A stretch of 20,027 nucleotides of DNA from positions 1-20,027 of the forward strand of contig CAJBIS010000407.1 of NCBI GenBank assembly GCA_903953195.1, in the 5' to 3' direction. Shown piece by piece: positions 7,421 to 15,966 of the stretch. Positions within the stretch are counted from its first letter, which is position 1; the number at the start of each line of letters is the position of its first letter. Source of the DNA: an uncultured Actinomycetes bacterium (GTDB taxonomy: Bacteria > Actinomycetota > Acidimicrobiia > Acidimicrobiales > Microtrichaceae). The notes below the pieces were generated by a model. That model searched no databases, had not been told where the DNA came from, and worked only from the letters and a program-made list of their open reading frames with translations. Position numbers and translations under genes: made by a program.

Positions 7421-8317
7421 TCACGACGATGTGGAGCCCAGCTCCCCGGCGACCAGCATCTGGACCAGGCGGGCCGTCTCGGCCACATCGTGCACGCGGA
7501 CCATCCGCGCCCCGTGGATCATGGCCCAACCAGCCGAAATCAGCGAACCAGCGAGCCGATTCCCGACGTCGAGTGGTCGCAGGCCCACGCTGGGTGGTTC
7601 GAACTCCGCCGTTCCGCCGCACGGACCCGGGTGAGCGGGCAGTCGTCCGTCCGATCGGGCCAGGAGCACACCGAGCGACCGCTTCCGACTGGTGCCGACC
7701 ACGAGTGGCGCTCCGAGCTCCGCCAGGCGCGGCGTGGCGGCGAGCAGGGCCACGTTGTGGGCGGTCGTCTTGCCGAACCCGATGCCCGGATCCACCCACA
7801 CCTCGGGGACCCCGAGGCTCCGGGCCCACTCGATCCGCTCCGACAGGAACGCAGCCACCTCGCCCACCACATCGTCGTAGTGCGGTTCGGCCTGCATGGT
7901 CGCCGGCGTGCCGGACATGTGCATGGCCACCCAGCCCACCTGCTCGTCGGCGGCAACCGGAGCCAGACCGGCGCTCACGTCGTTGATCAGCGTGGCACCG
8001 ACGGCGACGGCGCGGCGGGCGGTGGACTCGTGGCGGGTGTCGATCGACAACCGGACTCCGGCGGCGCCACACGGTTCGGCGAGCGACTCGAGCACCGGAA
8101 CGACCCGACGCTGTTCCTCGAGTGGATCCACCGGATCCGCGCCGGGCCGAGTGGACTCGCCACCGACGTCGATGACCGAGGCACCGTCACGAACCATCCG
8201 CAACGCAGCGGCGACGGCCCGATCGACCGCGAGGTGCTGGCCGCCGTCGGAGAACGAGTCCGGCGTGACGTTCACCACGCCCATGACGAGCGGCGGCGCC
8301 GCCGATGCCTCGACCAC
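7421..8317 (-). CDS. folP: Dihydropteroate synthase
   Basis: Condenses 6-hydroxymethyldihydropterin pyrophosphate with p-aminobenzoate to dihydropteroate; the sulfonamide target. Signatures: MGVVNVTPDSFSDGG (12-26), IDVGGESTRPGA (49-60), SIDTR (91-95), INDVSAG (111-117), MHMSGTP (132-138), DPGIGFGKT (176-184), GTSRKRS (208-214) and the terminal VRVHDV (263-268). The GTG at 8315-8317 gives 298 residues and lies 10 bases after folE; no good ribosome binding site is visible, so the start is uncertain. Between the SRK motif and the last helices there are roughly 20 more residues than in E. coli FolP, a Pro/Gly-rich insertion around 220-250. Confidence 0.95.
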   Translation of the reverse strand: MVEASAAPPLVMGVVNVTPDSFSDGGQHLAVDRAVAAALRMVRDGASVIDVGGESTRPGADPVDPLEEQRRVVPVLESLAEPCGAAGVRLSIDTRHESTARRAVAVGATLINDVSAGLAPVAADEQVGWVAMHMSGTPATMQAEPHYDDVVGEVAAFLSERIEWARSLGVPEVWVDPGIGFGKTTAHNVALLAATPRLAELGAPLVVGTSRKRSLGVLLARSDGRLPAHPGPCGGTAEFEPPSVGLRPLDVGNRLAGSLISAGWAMIHGARMVRVHDVAETARLVQMLVAGELGSTSS

Positions 8318-8327
8318 CTCTGGGCGA

Positions 8328-8984
8328 TCAGCGGTGACGGTCGATGAACTGCATGGCCTCCATGCGGGCCGCCGCATCGGACCGGAACACACCGCGCACT
8401 GAGGATGTGACCGTCGATGAACCGGCCTTGCGGATCCCCCGCATCGACATGCACAGGTGCTCCGCCGAGATGACCACCAGCACGCCGCGCGGCTTCAGCG
8501 CCGCCTCGATGGCGTCGGCCACCTGCGTGGTCAGTCGCTCCTGCACCTGCGGCCGCTTGGCGAAACCGTCGACGAGCCGTGCCAGCTTCGACAGGCCCGT
8601 CACCCGGCCGTCACTGCTCGGGATGTACCCCACGTGTGCCCGACCGAAGAACGGCACCAGGTGGTGCTCGCACATGGAGTACACGGGGATGTCACGCACC
8701 ATGATCATCTCGTCGTGACCGGCATCGAACGTGACCTTGAGGTGCTGCGACGGATCCTCGTGCAGGCCGGCACACGTCTCGGCGTACATGCGCGCCACAC
8801 GAGCGGGCGTGTCGAGCAGGCCCTCGCGGTCGGGGTCCTCGCCGATGGCCGTGAGGATCTCTCGCACCGCCCGCTCGATGCGGGCGTGGTCGACGACGTG
8901 ATCGCCCGCCGGCAGGGGGTCGGCCACATTGAGGTCCATCGCCGAATCGACGACACCTGCGTTCCGGTCAGCGCTCGCCGTCAT
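8328..8984 (-). CDS. folE: GTP cyclohydrolase I
   Basis: Converts GTP to 7,8-dihydroneopterin triphosphate, the first step of tetrahydrofolate synthesis. The 218 residues match the family. The zinc ligands are visible as SMCEHHLVPFFG (C105, H108) and EHLCMSMRG (C178). Other signatures are GYIPSSDGRVTGLSKLAR (119-136) and RPQVQERLTTQVADAI (144-159). The ATG at 8982-8984 has GGAAGGAA (8991-8998) at 6-base spacing, lying inside the end of ftsH; the two genes overlap by 17 bases. The ftsH-folE-folP order matches M. tuberculosis Rv3610c-Rv3608c. Confidence 0.97.
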   Translation of the reverse strand: MTASADRNAGVVDSAMDLNVADPLPAGDHVVDHARIERAVREILTAIGEDPDREGLLDTPARVARMYAETCAGLHEDPSQHLKVTFDAGHDEMIMVRDIPVYSMCEHHLVPFFGRAHVGYIPSSDGRVTGLSKLARLVDGFAKRPQVQERLTTQVADAIEAALKPRGVLVVISAEHLCMSMRGIRKAGSSTVTSSVRGVFRSDAAARMEAMQFIDRHR

Positions 8985-10830
8985 GGTTCGTTCCTTCCGC
9001 AGGCGATTCGAGGGACGCCGTGCCGAGCACGGCGGCGAGGTCGTCATCCACGAGCGTGTCCTGCTCGAGGAGCGCGGCGACCACGGCATCCAGCGTGACA
9101 CGATACGTCTCGACGACCGAGATCGCCCGCGCACGGGCCTCGTCGATCAGCCGACCCACCTCGTCGTCGACCCGGGCAGCGGTGTCCTCGGAGGTGGCTG
9201 CGCCCTGCGTCGAGCCGCGACCGAGGAACGGGGCGTCATCGGCGGCGGCGATTCGTTGCGGCCCGAGCTTGTCGCTCATGCCGAACTCGGTGACCATCGA
9301 CCGGGCCAACTGGGTCACCCGCATGATGTCGTCGGCGGCGCCCGTGGTGATCTCGCCGAACACGACCTCTTCGGCGGCGCGACCGCCGAGGACGACCGCC
9401 ATGCGGTCCTCGAGCTCACGGCGGCCGTGCAGATGCTGGTCATCGGGCGGCAACAGCACGGTGTGACCCAACGATGAGCCTCGGGCCACGATCGAGATGC
9501 GGTGCACCTCGTCCGCCAGCGGCAGCACGTGCGCGACGAGCGCGTGCCCGGCCTCGTGCACGGCGATCACCTGCCGCTCGGCGTCGGACAGAACCCGTGA
9601 CGGCCGTTCCGTCCCGGACGTCACGCGGTCGACCGCGTGACGGAAGTCGGCCGCCGACACGGTGGTGCCGGCGCGGCGGGCGGCGGCGATGGCGGCCTCG
9701 TTCACGATGCTCGCCAGGTCGGCGCCGGTGAGCCCCGGCGTGCGGCGGGCCACGACGTCGAGCGAGACGTCGTCCGCCAGCGGAGTTCCCCGCGTGTGCA
9801 CGTCGAGGATGGCGAGTCGGCCGGCCCGATCCGGCGCGTCGACGACGACCTGCCGGTCGAAGCGACCGGGCCGCAGCAGCGCCGGGTCCAGGACGTCGAC
9901 GCGGTTGGTGGCGGCGATCAGCACCACCCCCTGTTGTGCATCGAACCCGTCCATCTGCACGAGCAGCTGGTTCAGCGTCTGCTCGCGTTCGTCGTGACCG
10001 CCACCGACGCCGGCGCCGCGGTGACGACCGACGGCGTCGATCTCGTCGATGAACACGATCGCCGGCGGCTTGGCGAGCGCCTGACGGAACAGGTCCCGCA
10101 CTCGGGACGCACCGACGCCGACGAACATCTCGACGAAGTCCGACCCGGAGATCGAGAAGAACGGCGCGCCCGCCTCGCCGGCGACGGCCCGAGCGAGCAG
10201 CGTCTTGCCGGTACCGGGTGGCCCGACGAGCAGGACGCCCTTGGGGACACGCGCGCCGAGCTGCGCGAAGCGTTCCGGGTCCCGCAGGAACTCGACGACC
10301 TCCTGCAGCTCGCCGACCGCCTCATCGGCGCCGGCGACATCGGCGAACGTGACGGGCGCCTCGGTCTCGTCACCCGATCGGGTGCGGGCGCGCCCGAAGG
10401 CGATGGCCTTGCCACCCGCCGACATGCGCAACACGAACCACACGAAGACGCCGACGATCATGATCGTCGGCAGGATTCCGAAGATGATGTCGGACGCCGT
10501 GGTGGGGACGGAGTTGTCGGCATCGGCGGGCACGTCGGCGCGCAGCAGCTCGGTGGTGAGGCGCTCCCCGTAGGCCTCCGGGAACACCACGACGTAGCTC
10601 GTCCCGTCGCGCAGCTCGCCCTCCACGGTGGACGAGCTGTTCACGATCGTCGCGGTGGCGACGCCGCCGTCACGGAGTCGCTGCTCGAACTCGTCGAGCC
10701 GGAGCTCGGTCGGTCCCGGCGCCGTCACCGCGCGCACGGCCCAGCCGGTGAGGAGCGCCAACGCGACGACACAGCCCGCGACGATCCACCACTCACGACG
10801 GTCTCGAGGGCGACGCAGGTGCAGGCTCAC
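8968..10830 (-). CDS. ftsH: ATP-dependent zinc metalloprotease FtsH
   Basis: Membrane-anchored AAA+ protease that degrades damaged membrane proteins and selected cytosolic proteins. With the GTG at 10828-10830 it has 620 residues. Order: a short cytoplasmic N-terminus, a membrane segment (~14-36), an extracytoplasmic domain, a second membrane segment (~114-136), Walker A GPPGTGKT (203-210), Walker B IVFIDEID (258-265), the second region of homology ATNRVDVLDPALLRPGRFDR (317-336), and the zinc site HEAGH (425-429) with a downstream Asp in GAADDIMR. A longer form starting at GTG 10860 is open. I prefer 10830 because a TAGCCT hexamer lies 7 bases upstream, as in leaderless genes. It heads the folate/cofactor operon and is divergent from the next gene. 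Confidence 0.95.
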   Translation of the reverse strand: MSLHLRRPRDRREWWIVAGCVVALALLTGWAVRAVTAPGPTELRLDEFEQRLRDGGVATATIVNSSSTVEGELRDGTSYVVVFPEAYGERLTTELLRADVPADADNSVPTTASDIIFGILPTIMIVGVFVWFVLRMSAGGKAIAFGRARTRSGDETEAPVTFADVAGADEAVGELQEVVEFLRDPERFAQLGARVPKGVLLVGPPGTGKTLLARAVAGEAGAPFFSISGSDFVEMFVGVGASRVRDLFRQALAKPPAIVFIDEIDAVGRHRGAGVGGGHDEREQTLNQLLVQMDGFDAQQGVVLIAATNRVDVLDPALLRPGRFDRQVVVDAPDRAGRLAILDVHTRGTPLADDVSLDVVARRTPGLTGADLASIVNEAAIAAARRAGTTVSAADFRHAVDRVTSGTERPSRVLSDAERQVIAVHEAGHALVAHVLPLADEVHRISIVARGSSLGHTVLLPPDDQHLHGRRELEDRMAVVLGGRAAEEVVFGEITTGAADDIMRVTQLARSMVTEFGMSDKLGPQRIAAADDAPFLGRGSTQGAATSEDTAARVDDEVGRLIDEARARAISVVETYRVTLDAVVAALLEQDTLVDDDLAAVLGTASLESPAEGTNHDGER

Positions 10831-10837
10831 GGATCCG

Positions 10838-10843
10838 AGGCTA
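10838..10843 (-). promoter_or_regulatory. Putative leaderless -10 element for ftsH
   Basis: On the minus strand TAGCCT fits the actinobacterial TANNNT -10 pattern and ends 7 bases before the GTG at 10830, so transcription would begin at the start codon. No convincing -35 hexamer or Shine-Dalgarno is visible, as is usual for leaderless genes. The same TAGCCTCGG string precedes the sigma-factor gene. Confidence 0.4.
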
Positions 10844-10895
10844 CCGAGCGGCGGAGACACCCCGTCCGTCGCGCCGGATCCGACCGGGTCGTCGC

Positions 10896-10901
10896 TAGCA
10901 T
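10896..10901 (+). promoter_or_regulatory. Putative -10 element for the kinase/flippase-like gene
   Basis: TAGCAT fits TANNNT and lies 15 bases before the ATG at 10917, which would give a leader of only about 8 bases. The -35 region is poor. The divergent region 10831-10916 also carries GGATCCGAG twice (10831-10839 and 10908-10916) and GGATCCGAC once (10876-10884), which might be regulator sites. Confidence 0.3.
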
Positions 10902-10916
10902 GCAGCGGGATCCGAG

Positions 10917-13322
10917 ATGGCCGATTCCACCCACGACCTCGCGTCGCCGACCGACGGTCCGAGCGAACGCCGCATGGTGCGTTCGCCCACTTCGCTCTTC
11001 CGTCTGCTGATCGGCGTGAGCCTGCTGCTGCTCGGTGTGCTCGCCGCGTGGCGGTTCGACAACACCATCACGGCGTTCTACCTGGATCTGAACCTCATCA
11101 TCTCGGTCGTCCCGAGCTGGTTGACCCTCATCCCGGCCGCGGTGGTGACCGCGATTCTGCTCATCACTCCCGTCGTGGTGAACGTGAAGCTCGCCCGGCA
11201 GCGACGCTGGCGGCTGCTGCTCGTCGTCGACCTGGCCGCCATCGCCGCGATCGCGGTCAGCGGATTCCTCGTCGGCATCTCCACGACCACGCCGCCGTCG
11301 CAGTTCCCCGAGGCGTACATCCCGCTCAACGACCTGGCCGCGGCGGGCGGACCGGTCACACCGAACGACATCGGCCTCGCCGCGTTCACCGCCGCACTGA
11401 TCGTCGGACTCCCGTATCTGAACCGACCGACTCGTCGCCTCGGCGCCGCCGTCGTCGTGCTCCGCATCGCCATGGAGTTCTGCACCAACGGCATCCCGCC
11501 GGTGGGCTGGTTGGTCGACCTCGGTGCCGGCATCACCTGTGGCGCCCTCGCCGCGCTGGTGTTCGGCACGCCGGACATCGAGCCCAGGGCTGCGGAGATC
11601 GCCGCGACCCTGGCACGTTCCGGATTCCAGCTGCTCGACGCGCATCCCGCAGCCGTCGACGCACGCGGTTCCACGCCATGGTTCGCGACGACCATCGACG
11701 ACCGCCGCCTGTTCGTGAAGGTGCTGAACCAGGACAACCGGTCAGCCGATCTGATGTTCCGGATGTTCCGACTGCTCACCTTCCGGAGCAGCGGCGACGA
11801 ACGTCCGTTTCCGTCGTTGCGCCGAGCCGTCGAGCACGAGGCGCTCATGTCGATGCGGGCCGGTTCGGCCGGTGTCCGCACGCCGCGTCTCGAGGCGGTC
11901 TCGACGATCGGCACCGACAGCATGCTGCTCGCCTTCGTGGCGATCCGTGGCGACTCGCTCGACCGCGTGGGCGACGACGACATGACCGACGAGGTCCTCG
12001 CCGGCGTGTGGTCGCAGCTCGAGGTGATGCGGGCCAACGGCATCGCGCACCGTGATCTGCGTCTGGCCAACGTGTTCCTGGCGGACGACGACGACGCATG
12101 GATCATCGATTTCGGCTTCGCCGAACTGGCCGCATCCGACCTCCTGTTGAACACCGATGTCGCGGAACTGCTCGGCTCGACAGCCACGAAGGTGGGGGTC
12201 GAGCGCGCCGTCGACGCCACCGAGCGAGCGATCGGGACCGACGCGCTCGCCGAGGCGCTGCCGCGGATCCAGCCGTTCGCGCTGGGGAGCGCGACCCGGA
12301 CGCAGCTGCGCGACAACGAGTTGTTCGAACCGTTGCGGGCCGCCGTGCGCGAGCGCACCGGCGTCGAGGATGTCGAGTACGAACCGCTGGCACCCATCCG
12401 GGGCACACGGCTCGCCGCGGCGGTGGCCGTCGCCGCGGTGTTCTGGGTCGCGCTCGGCCTCGTCACGGGCGAGCTCGATTCGCTGGTCGACGCGTTCACG
12501 CCGGAGTGGCGCCCGCTCCTCGTCGCCCTCGTGGCGTCCGCCGCCACCTACGTCGGGGCGACGCTGGCGCAGATCGGCGCGTTCCGGGATGCGCTCCAGT
12601 TCCTGCCGACGCTCGAGTCGCGTCTGGCGTCGTCGTTCGCCAACCGGGTGACGCCGGCCCGGAGCGGCGGCGTGGCACTCAACGTCCGGTTCCTGCAGAA
12701 GCAGGGTGTCGAGACCGGTGCGGCGTTGCAGTCGGTCGGCCTGACCGCGGTGGCCGGCCTGGTCGTCCACGTCCTGTTCCTGATCGTGACCACCCGGATC
12801 GGCGTCCTCGACAACGATCTCGAGACCGAACTGAACCCGTCGGTCGTGACGGCACTCGTGTTCGGCACCGCAGCCATCGTGGGCGGGGTGCTGATCCTGA
12901 TCCCCGCGTGGCGATCTCGCGTGATGCGGACATTGATGCCGGCGGTGACCCGCGCCGGGTCGGGACTGCGCGACATCGCCGGACGGCCGTTGCGGCTGTT
13001 CCAGTTGCTCATCGGATCGATCGTCGTGACGGGCGCCTACATGTGTGCCCTGGTGTTCTCGACCTGGGCGGTGGGCGGCACCGACGACTTCCTCCCCATC
13101 GCGGTCGTGTTCCTCGTCGCGACGATCGCCGCCGCACCCGCGCCGACCCCGGGTGGTCTCGGCATCGTCGAACTCGCACTCGTGGCCGGGCTGATCATCT
13201 TCGGCACCCCGGTCGCCGTCGCGCTCCCCGCGGTGTTCCTCTACCGGCTGATCACGTTCTGGCTCCCGGTGCCCGCTGGGCTCGGTGCCTACCGCGCGCT
13301 CGTCCGCTCCGGGCGCCTCTGA
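10917..13322 (+). CDS. Three-part membrane protein: TM domain, RIO/Bud32-like kinase, LPG-synthase-type TM domain
   Basis: An 801-residue predicted inner-membrane protein. Residues ~26-215 hold about six hydrophobic segments. Residues ~250-440 are a soluble kinase-like domain with an ATP-binding Lys in LFVKVL (K268), an upstream helix with EHEAL (306-310), the catalytic loop IAHRDLRLANVFL (376-388; D380, N385) and the metal-binding IIDFGFAE (396-403). All key residues are intact, so activity is plausible. Residues ~497-795 are hydrophobic and match the LPG_synthase_TM/UPF0104 (MprF-flippase-like) family, with PAPTPGGLGIVE (741-752) near the end. The inferred role is phosphorylation or transport linked to a lipid or polyprenyl carrier; the substrate is unknown. 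It is the only plus-strand gene between the two minus-strand operons. ATG start. Confidence 0.85.
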   Translation: MADSTHDLASPTDGPSERRMVRSPTSLFRLLIGVSLLLLGVLAAWRFDNTITAFYLDLNLIISVVPSWLTLIPAAVVTAILLITPVVVNVKLARQRRWRLLLVVDLAAIAAIAVSGFLVGISTTTPPSQFPEAYIPLNDLAAAGGPVTPNDIGLAAFTAALIVGLPYLNRPTRRLGAAVVVLRIAMEFCTNGIPPVGWLVDLGAGITCGALAALVFGTPDIEPRAAEIAATLARSGFQLLDAHPAAVDARGSTPWFATTIDDRRLFVKVLNQDNRSADLMFRMFRLLTFRSSGDERPFPSLRRAVEHEALMSMRAGSAGVRTPRLEAVSTIGTDSMLLAFVAIRGDSLDRVGDDDMTDEVLAGVWSQLEVMRANGIAHRDLRLANVFLADDDDAWIIDFGFAELAASDLLLNTDVAELLGSTATKVGVERAVDATERAIGTDALAEALPRIQPFALGSATRTQLRDNELFEPLRAAVRERTGVEDVEYEPLAPIRGTRLAAAVAVAAVFWVALGLVTGELDSLVDAFTPEWRPLLVALVASAATYVGATLAQIGAFRDALQFLPTLESRLASSFANRVTPARSGGVALNVRFLQKQGVETGAALQSVGLTAVAGLVVHVLFLIVTTRIGVLDNDLETELNPSVVTALVFGTAAIVGGVLILIPAWRSRVMRTLMPAVTRAGSGLRDIAGRPLRLFQLLIGSIVVTGAYMCALVFSTWAVGGTDDFLPIAVVFLVATIAAAPAPTPGGLGIVELALVAGLIIFGTPVAVALPAVFLYRLITFWLPVPAGLGAYRALVRSGRL

Positions 13323-13335
13323 GCCGAGTCGGCTC
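13321..13335. terminator. Short hairpin between convergent genes
   Basis: GAGCC (13321-13325), a 5-base loop, GGCTC (13331-13335); the symmetry extends to 7 bp if the loop closes. It overlaps the stop codon of the plus-strand kinase/flippase-like gene and sits 8 bases from the hpt stop. No T-run follows on either strand, so it is only a weak candidate for a bidirectional terminator. Confidence 0.3.
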
Positions 13336-13343
13336 GAGCGGGA

Positions 13344-13913
13344 TCAGTCCGCCGGCGGGACGTAGACGGCGATGTCCCGCATGTTGCGGTACCGCTCGGA
13401 GACGTCGAGGCCGTAGCCGACGACGAAGTCGCCGGGAATCGTGAAGCCGACGAACCGGACTCCGAGACTCTCGAGATCGGCCGACTCACGGGCGAGCAGC
13501 GTGCACACCTCGAGGCTCGCCGGGTTCCGGGCCTCGAGACTCCGCCGCAGGTAGCGCAGCGTCAGGCCGGTGTCGACGATGTCCTCGACCAGGATCACGT
13601 CGCGGCCGGTCAGGTCGACGTCGAGGTCCTTGACCAGACGGACCACGCCCGAGGTCCGCGTCGACGCGCCGTACGACGACACGGCGATGAAGTCGATCTC
13701 GACCGGCAGGTCGATGTGGCGGGCGAGATCGGTGAGGAACGCGTACGCGCCCCGCAGCACGCACACCAACAGCGGAATGCGACCTTGGTACTCGGCGGTG
13801 AGTTCCCTGCCGAGTTCGCTGATCCGTGCTGCGAGTTGGGCCTCGGTGAGCACCGTGGCACCAACGCACGGGTCGTCGGCGAATGACGAGAGCGGTGAGT
13901 CGTCAGCGGTCAC
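13344..13913 (-). CDS. hpt: Hypoxanthine phosphoribosyltransferase
   Basis: Purine salvage enzyme making IMP (and usually GMP) from the base and PRPP. The 189 residues show the type I PRTase PRPP loop VILVEDIVDTGLTL (106-119), the family strand LLVCVLRGAYAFLTDL (48-63), the flexible-loop region SSYGASTRTSG (79-89), and the C-terminal VVGYGLDVSERYRN (164-177). The GTG at 13911-13913 lies 10 bases after tilS; an ATG at 13952 would overlap tilS and add unconserved residues. The tilS-hpt order is the same as M. tuberculosis Rv3625c-Rv3624c. Confidence 0.95.
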   Translation of the reverse strand: MTADDSPLSSFADDPCVGATVLTEAQLAARISELGRELTAEYQGRIPLLVCVLRGAYAFLTDLARHIDLPVEIDFIAVSSYGASTRTSGVVRLVKDLDVDLTGRDVILVEDIVDTGLTLRYLRRSLEARNPASLEVCTLLARESADLESLGVRFVGFTIPGDFVVGYGLDVSERYRNMRDIAVYVPPAD

Positions 13914-13923
13914 TGTTCGGAAG

Positions 13924-14874
13924 TTACCCGAGGCCCATTGATCGCGCGTCATCGTCGGTCGATGACGGCGCCGAGGTCGATTCGAGGTGCAACCGACCGG
14001 CGCTCCGACGCAGTGACCAGCCGCGCGCCACGTCGCAGCGTGTCGCCTCGCCGCGCGCGACTGCCATCACACGATCGATCGACGCGGCATCCGGCGGGAA
14101 CGGCTCGCCGGTCACCTCGGACCACCACCGCCGGAATGCTGCGGCCGCCACCGGAGCCGGCGCGGTCGACAACGCACGCGCCGAGGTCGGGTCGAGCTCG
14201 GCCGCGAGCACCTCGAGCAGGTCGGCGACCTGAGCGCTCTGTTCGGCGAGCCGGCACAGCAGCGGCACCACATCACGCTCGGCGACGCCGTCGAGCAGCG
14301 GCATCACCTCGGCACGCACCCGGTTGCGGCGGAAACGGAGATCGGTGTTCGTCGGATCGCGGACGACGTCCACGCCCAGGTGTTCACCGAGCGCCTCGGT
14401 CTCGGCACGCCGGAGTCCGAGGATCGGGTGCGTCGTCGCCCGCATGGCCGCAAGTCCCGTCGGACCGGTCCCGCGCAGGAGGCGCAGCACCACCGTCTCG
14501 GCCTGGTCGTCAGCGGTGTGACCGAACAACGCGCCCGGGCCGACCAGTCGATGCCGAGCCGCTCGCGCCCGCGCCTCGACATCCCCGCCGGGTTCCACCA
14601 CGCAGCTCCGGGCCACGAACGACGCCCCCCAGGCCTGCGCGAGTTCCCGAACCACTTCGGCTTCCGCCGCCGACCCCGGCCGAAGACCGTGGTCCACGTG
14701 GACGGCGGTCACGTCCAACCCCGCCGCCACTGCCAGCGCCAGCAACGCGCTGGAGTCCGCGCCACCCGACACCGCGCACGTCACGGCCGTGCCGCTCGGC
14801 GGGAAGGTGCAGCGTGCCAGCAGCTCGCCGACGACTCGATCGTCGGCATCGGGCCGGCGTAGCCCGACCGTCAC
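13924..14874 (-). CDS. tilS: tRNA(Ile)-lysidine synthetase
   Basis: Modifies C34 of the CAU-anticodon tRNA-Ile to lysidine using ATP and lysine, so that it reads AUA. The N-type ATP pyrophosphatase loop is AVSGGADSSALLAL (34-47). Further family blocks are VDHGLRPGS (60-68), GHTADDQAETVVLRLLRGTG (118-137), GLAAM (140-144), and RDPTNTDLRFRRNRVR (172-187). The 316 residues fit the short actinobacterial form, which lacks the long C-terminal domains of E. coli TilS. The GTG at 14872-14874 overlaps the upstream metalloprotease stop as GTGA, which fixes the start. Confidence 0.95.
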   Translation of the reverse strand: MTVGLRRPDADDRVVGELLARCTFPPSGTAVTCAVSGGADSSALLALAVAAGLDVTAVHVDHGLRPGSAAEAEVVRELAQAWGASFVARSCVVEPGGDVEARARAARHRLVGPGALFGHTADDQAETVVLRLLRGTGPTGLAAMRATTHPILGLRRAETEALGEHLGVDVVRDPTNTDLRFRRNRVRAEVMPLLDGVAERDVVPLLCRLAEQSAQVADLLEVLAAELDPTSARALSTAPAPVAAAAFRRWWSEVTGEPFPPDAASIDRVMAVARGEATRCDVARGWSLRRSAGRLHLESTSAPSSTDDDARSMGLG

Positions 14875-15935
14875 GCCGCAGGCACCCGACCCACCCGGTC
14901 CAGCCACGTCGACGGTTCCCGGATCTCGGCGAGCGACGGCAGGTTCTCGGCCTGCTCGAACGCCCGGTTCAGCAGCTCCGGACCGCCCACTCGTTCGACC
15001 GCCTCGATGAACCGCTCGCCCTGCTCGTACTGCGCCAGCTTCGCCTCGAGTCCGATCAGGCGCTGCAGGAACTTGGCCGCCAGGTTCATCTCGCTGCGTC
15101 GAGCACGCAGCACCCGGGCGAACCGGGCCTGCGACGGGATCTCGGACGCCGCGGCGCGATCCATGGTCACGTCGCCGTGGCCCTCGAGCAGACTCATGAG
15201 TCCGCCGACCTGATCCATCACCTCACGCTGGTGCGGGGTCGCGAACAACGCCGCGATGCCGCCCTCGTCGAGCGGGTTCGTGCGCGTGCGCACGCCCTCT
15301 GCGATCCGACCGACCGCGGTGAAGATCTTCGTCGGGTCCGGGTCGGCGGCGTCCATCAACTCGCCGACGAGCGACAGGAAGTGCGGGCGCAACCACGGGA
15401 CGCCCGTGAACTGGGTGCGGTGCGTCACCTCGTGGAGCGCCACCCACAGCCGGAACTCGCTCGGCGGGAACGAATGGCGCTTCTCGAGCGACAGGATGTT
15501 GGGCCCGACGTAGTACACGAGGTCCTGGTCCTCGGGATCCTCGTCCTCGAGCACCAGCAGGTCGTACTGGCCGAGCACGCGGGTCGACATCCACCCGAGC
15601 AGTGCGCCCATCTCGGCGCCCGCGATCTTGCCGGACACCGCTGCCGTCGGACCGACGAGGCGATCATCCATCCGCTGGAGCACGGGACGGAGCAGGCGCT
15701 GGTAACTGGCCAGATTGGCGCGCACCCAGTCGATCCGGTCGACCACGCGGGCACGGGCGGCACCGGCGGTGGACGTCAGGCCGGTCTCGGCCTCGACGTA
15801 GACCTGGGCTCGGGCGGTGAACTCCTCGAAGTCGCGTTCCATCCCGTGCCGGTGGTAGGAGGAGGCGAACGGGTCGTTGCCCGCGATGCGCGCCGCCACC
15901 TGTTCGGCGAACGCCCAGTCGACCGACCCGCTCAC
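14871..15935 (-). CDS. DUF2342 zinc-dependent metalloprotease-like protein (Rv3626c family)
   Basis: 354 residues, cytoplasmic, with no signal peptide or membrane segment. The zinc-protease motif LHEVTHRTQF contains HExxH at 168-172. Other recognisable blocks are VDWAFAEQVAARIAG (5-19), GPNILSLEKRHSFPPSEFRLW (144-164), GEGHGDV-type LLEGHGDVTMD (~248-258), which may supply further zinc or structural residues, and a C-terminal AQYEQGERF segment. The family is annotated as coenzyme F420-biosynthesis associated on phylogenetic grounds only; its substrate is unknown as far as I know. The start is GTG at 15933-15935 with GGAGGA (15942-15947) at 6-base spacing, a strong ribosome binding site. It is conserved next to tilS-hpt in mycobacteria. 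Confidence 0.88.
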   Translation of the reverse strand: MSGSVDWAFAEQVAARIAGNDPFASSYHRHGMERDFEEFTARAQVYVEAETGLTSTAGAARARVVDRIDWVRANLASYQRLLRPVLQRMDDRLVGPTAAVSGKIAGAEMGALLGWMSTRVLGQYDLLVLEDEDPEDQDLVYYVGPNILSLEKRHSFPPSEFRLWVALHEVTHRTQFTGVPWLRPHFLSLVGELMDAADPDPTKIFTAVGRIAEGVRTRTNPLDEGGIAALFATPHQREVMDQVGGLMSLLEGHGDVTMDRAAASEIPSQARFARVLRARRSEMNLAAKFLQRLIGLEAKLAQYEQGERFIEAVERVGGPELLNRAFEQAENLPSLAEIREPSTWLDRVGRVPAA

Positions 15936-15966
15936 GCCCGATCCTCCACGAGCGTCCTGAACCGTC

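Noticed and set aside
9637..11010. Plus-strand open frame of 457 codons over ftsH
   Set aside because: Fully explained as the antisense of ftsH, whose Walker and HEAGH motifs are intact; it also runs through the divergent promoter region.
12098..13444. Second plus-strand frame inside the kinase/flippase-like gene
   Set aside because: Very Arg-rich, frame-shifted reading of the 801-residue protein; no start context and it crosses into hpt.
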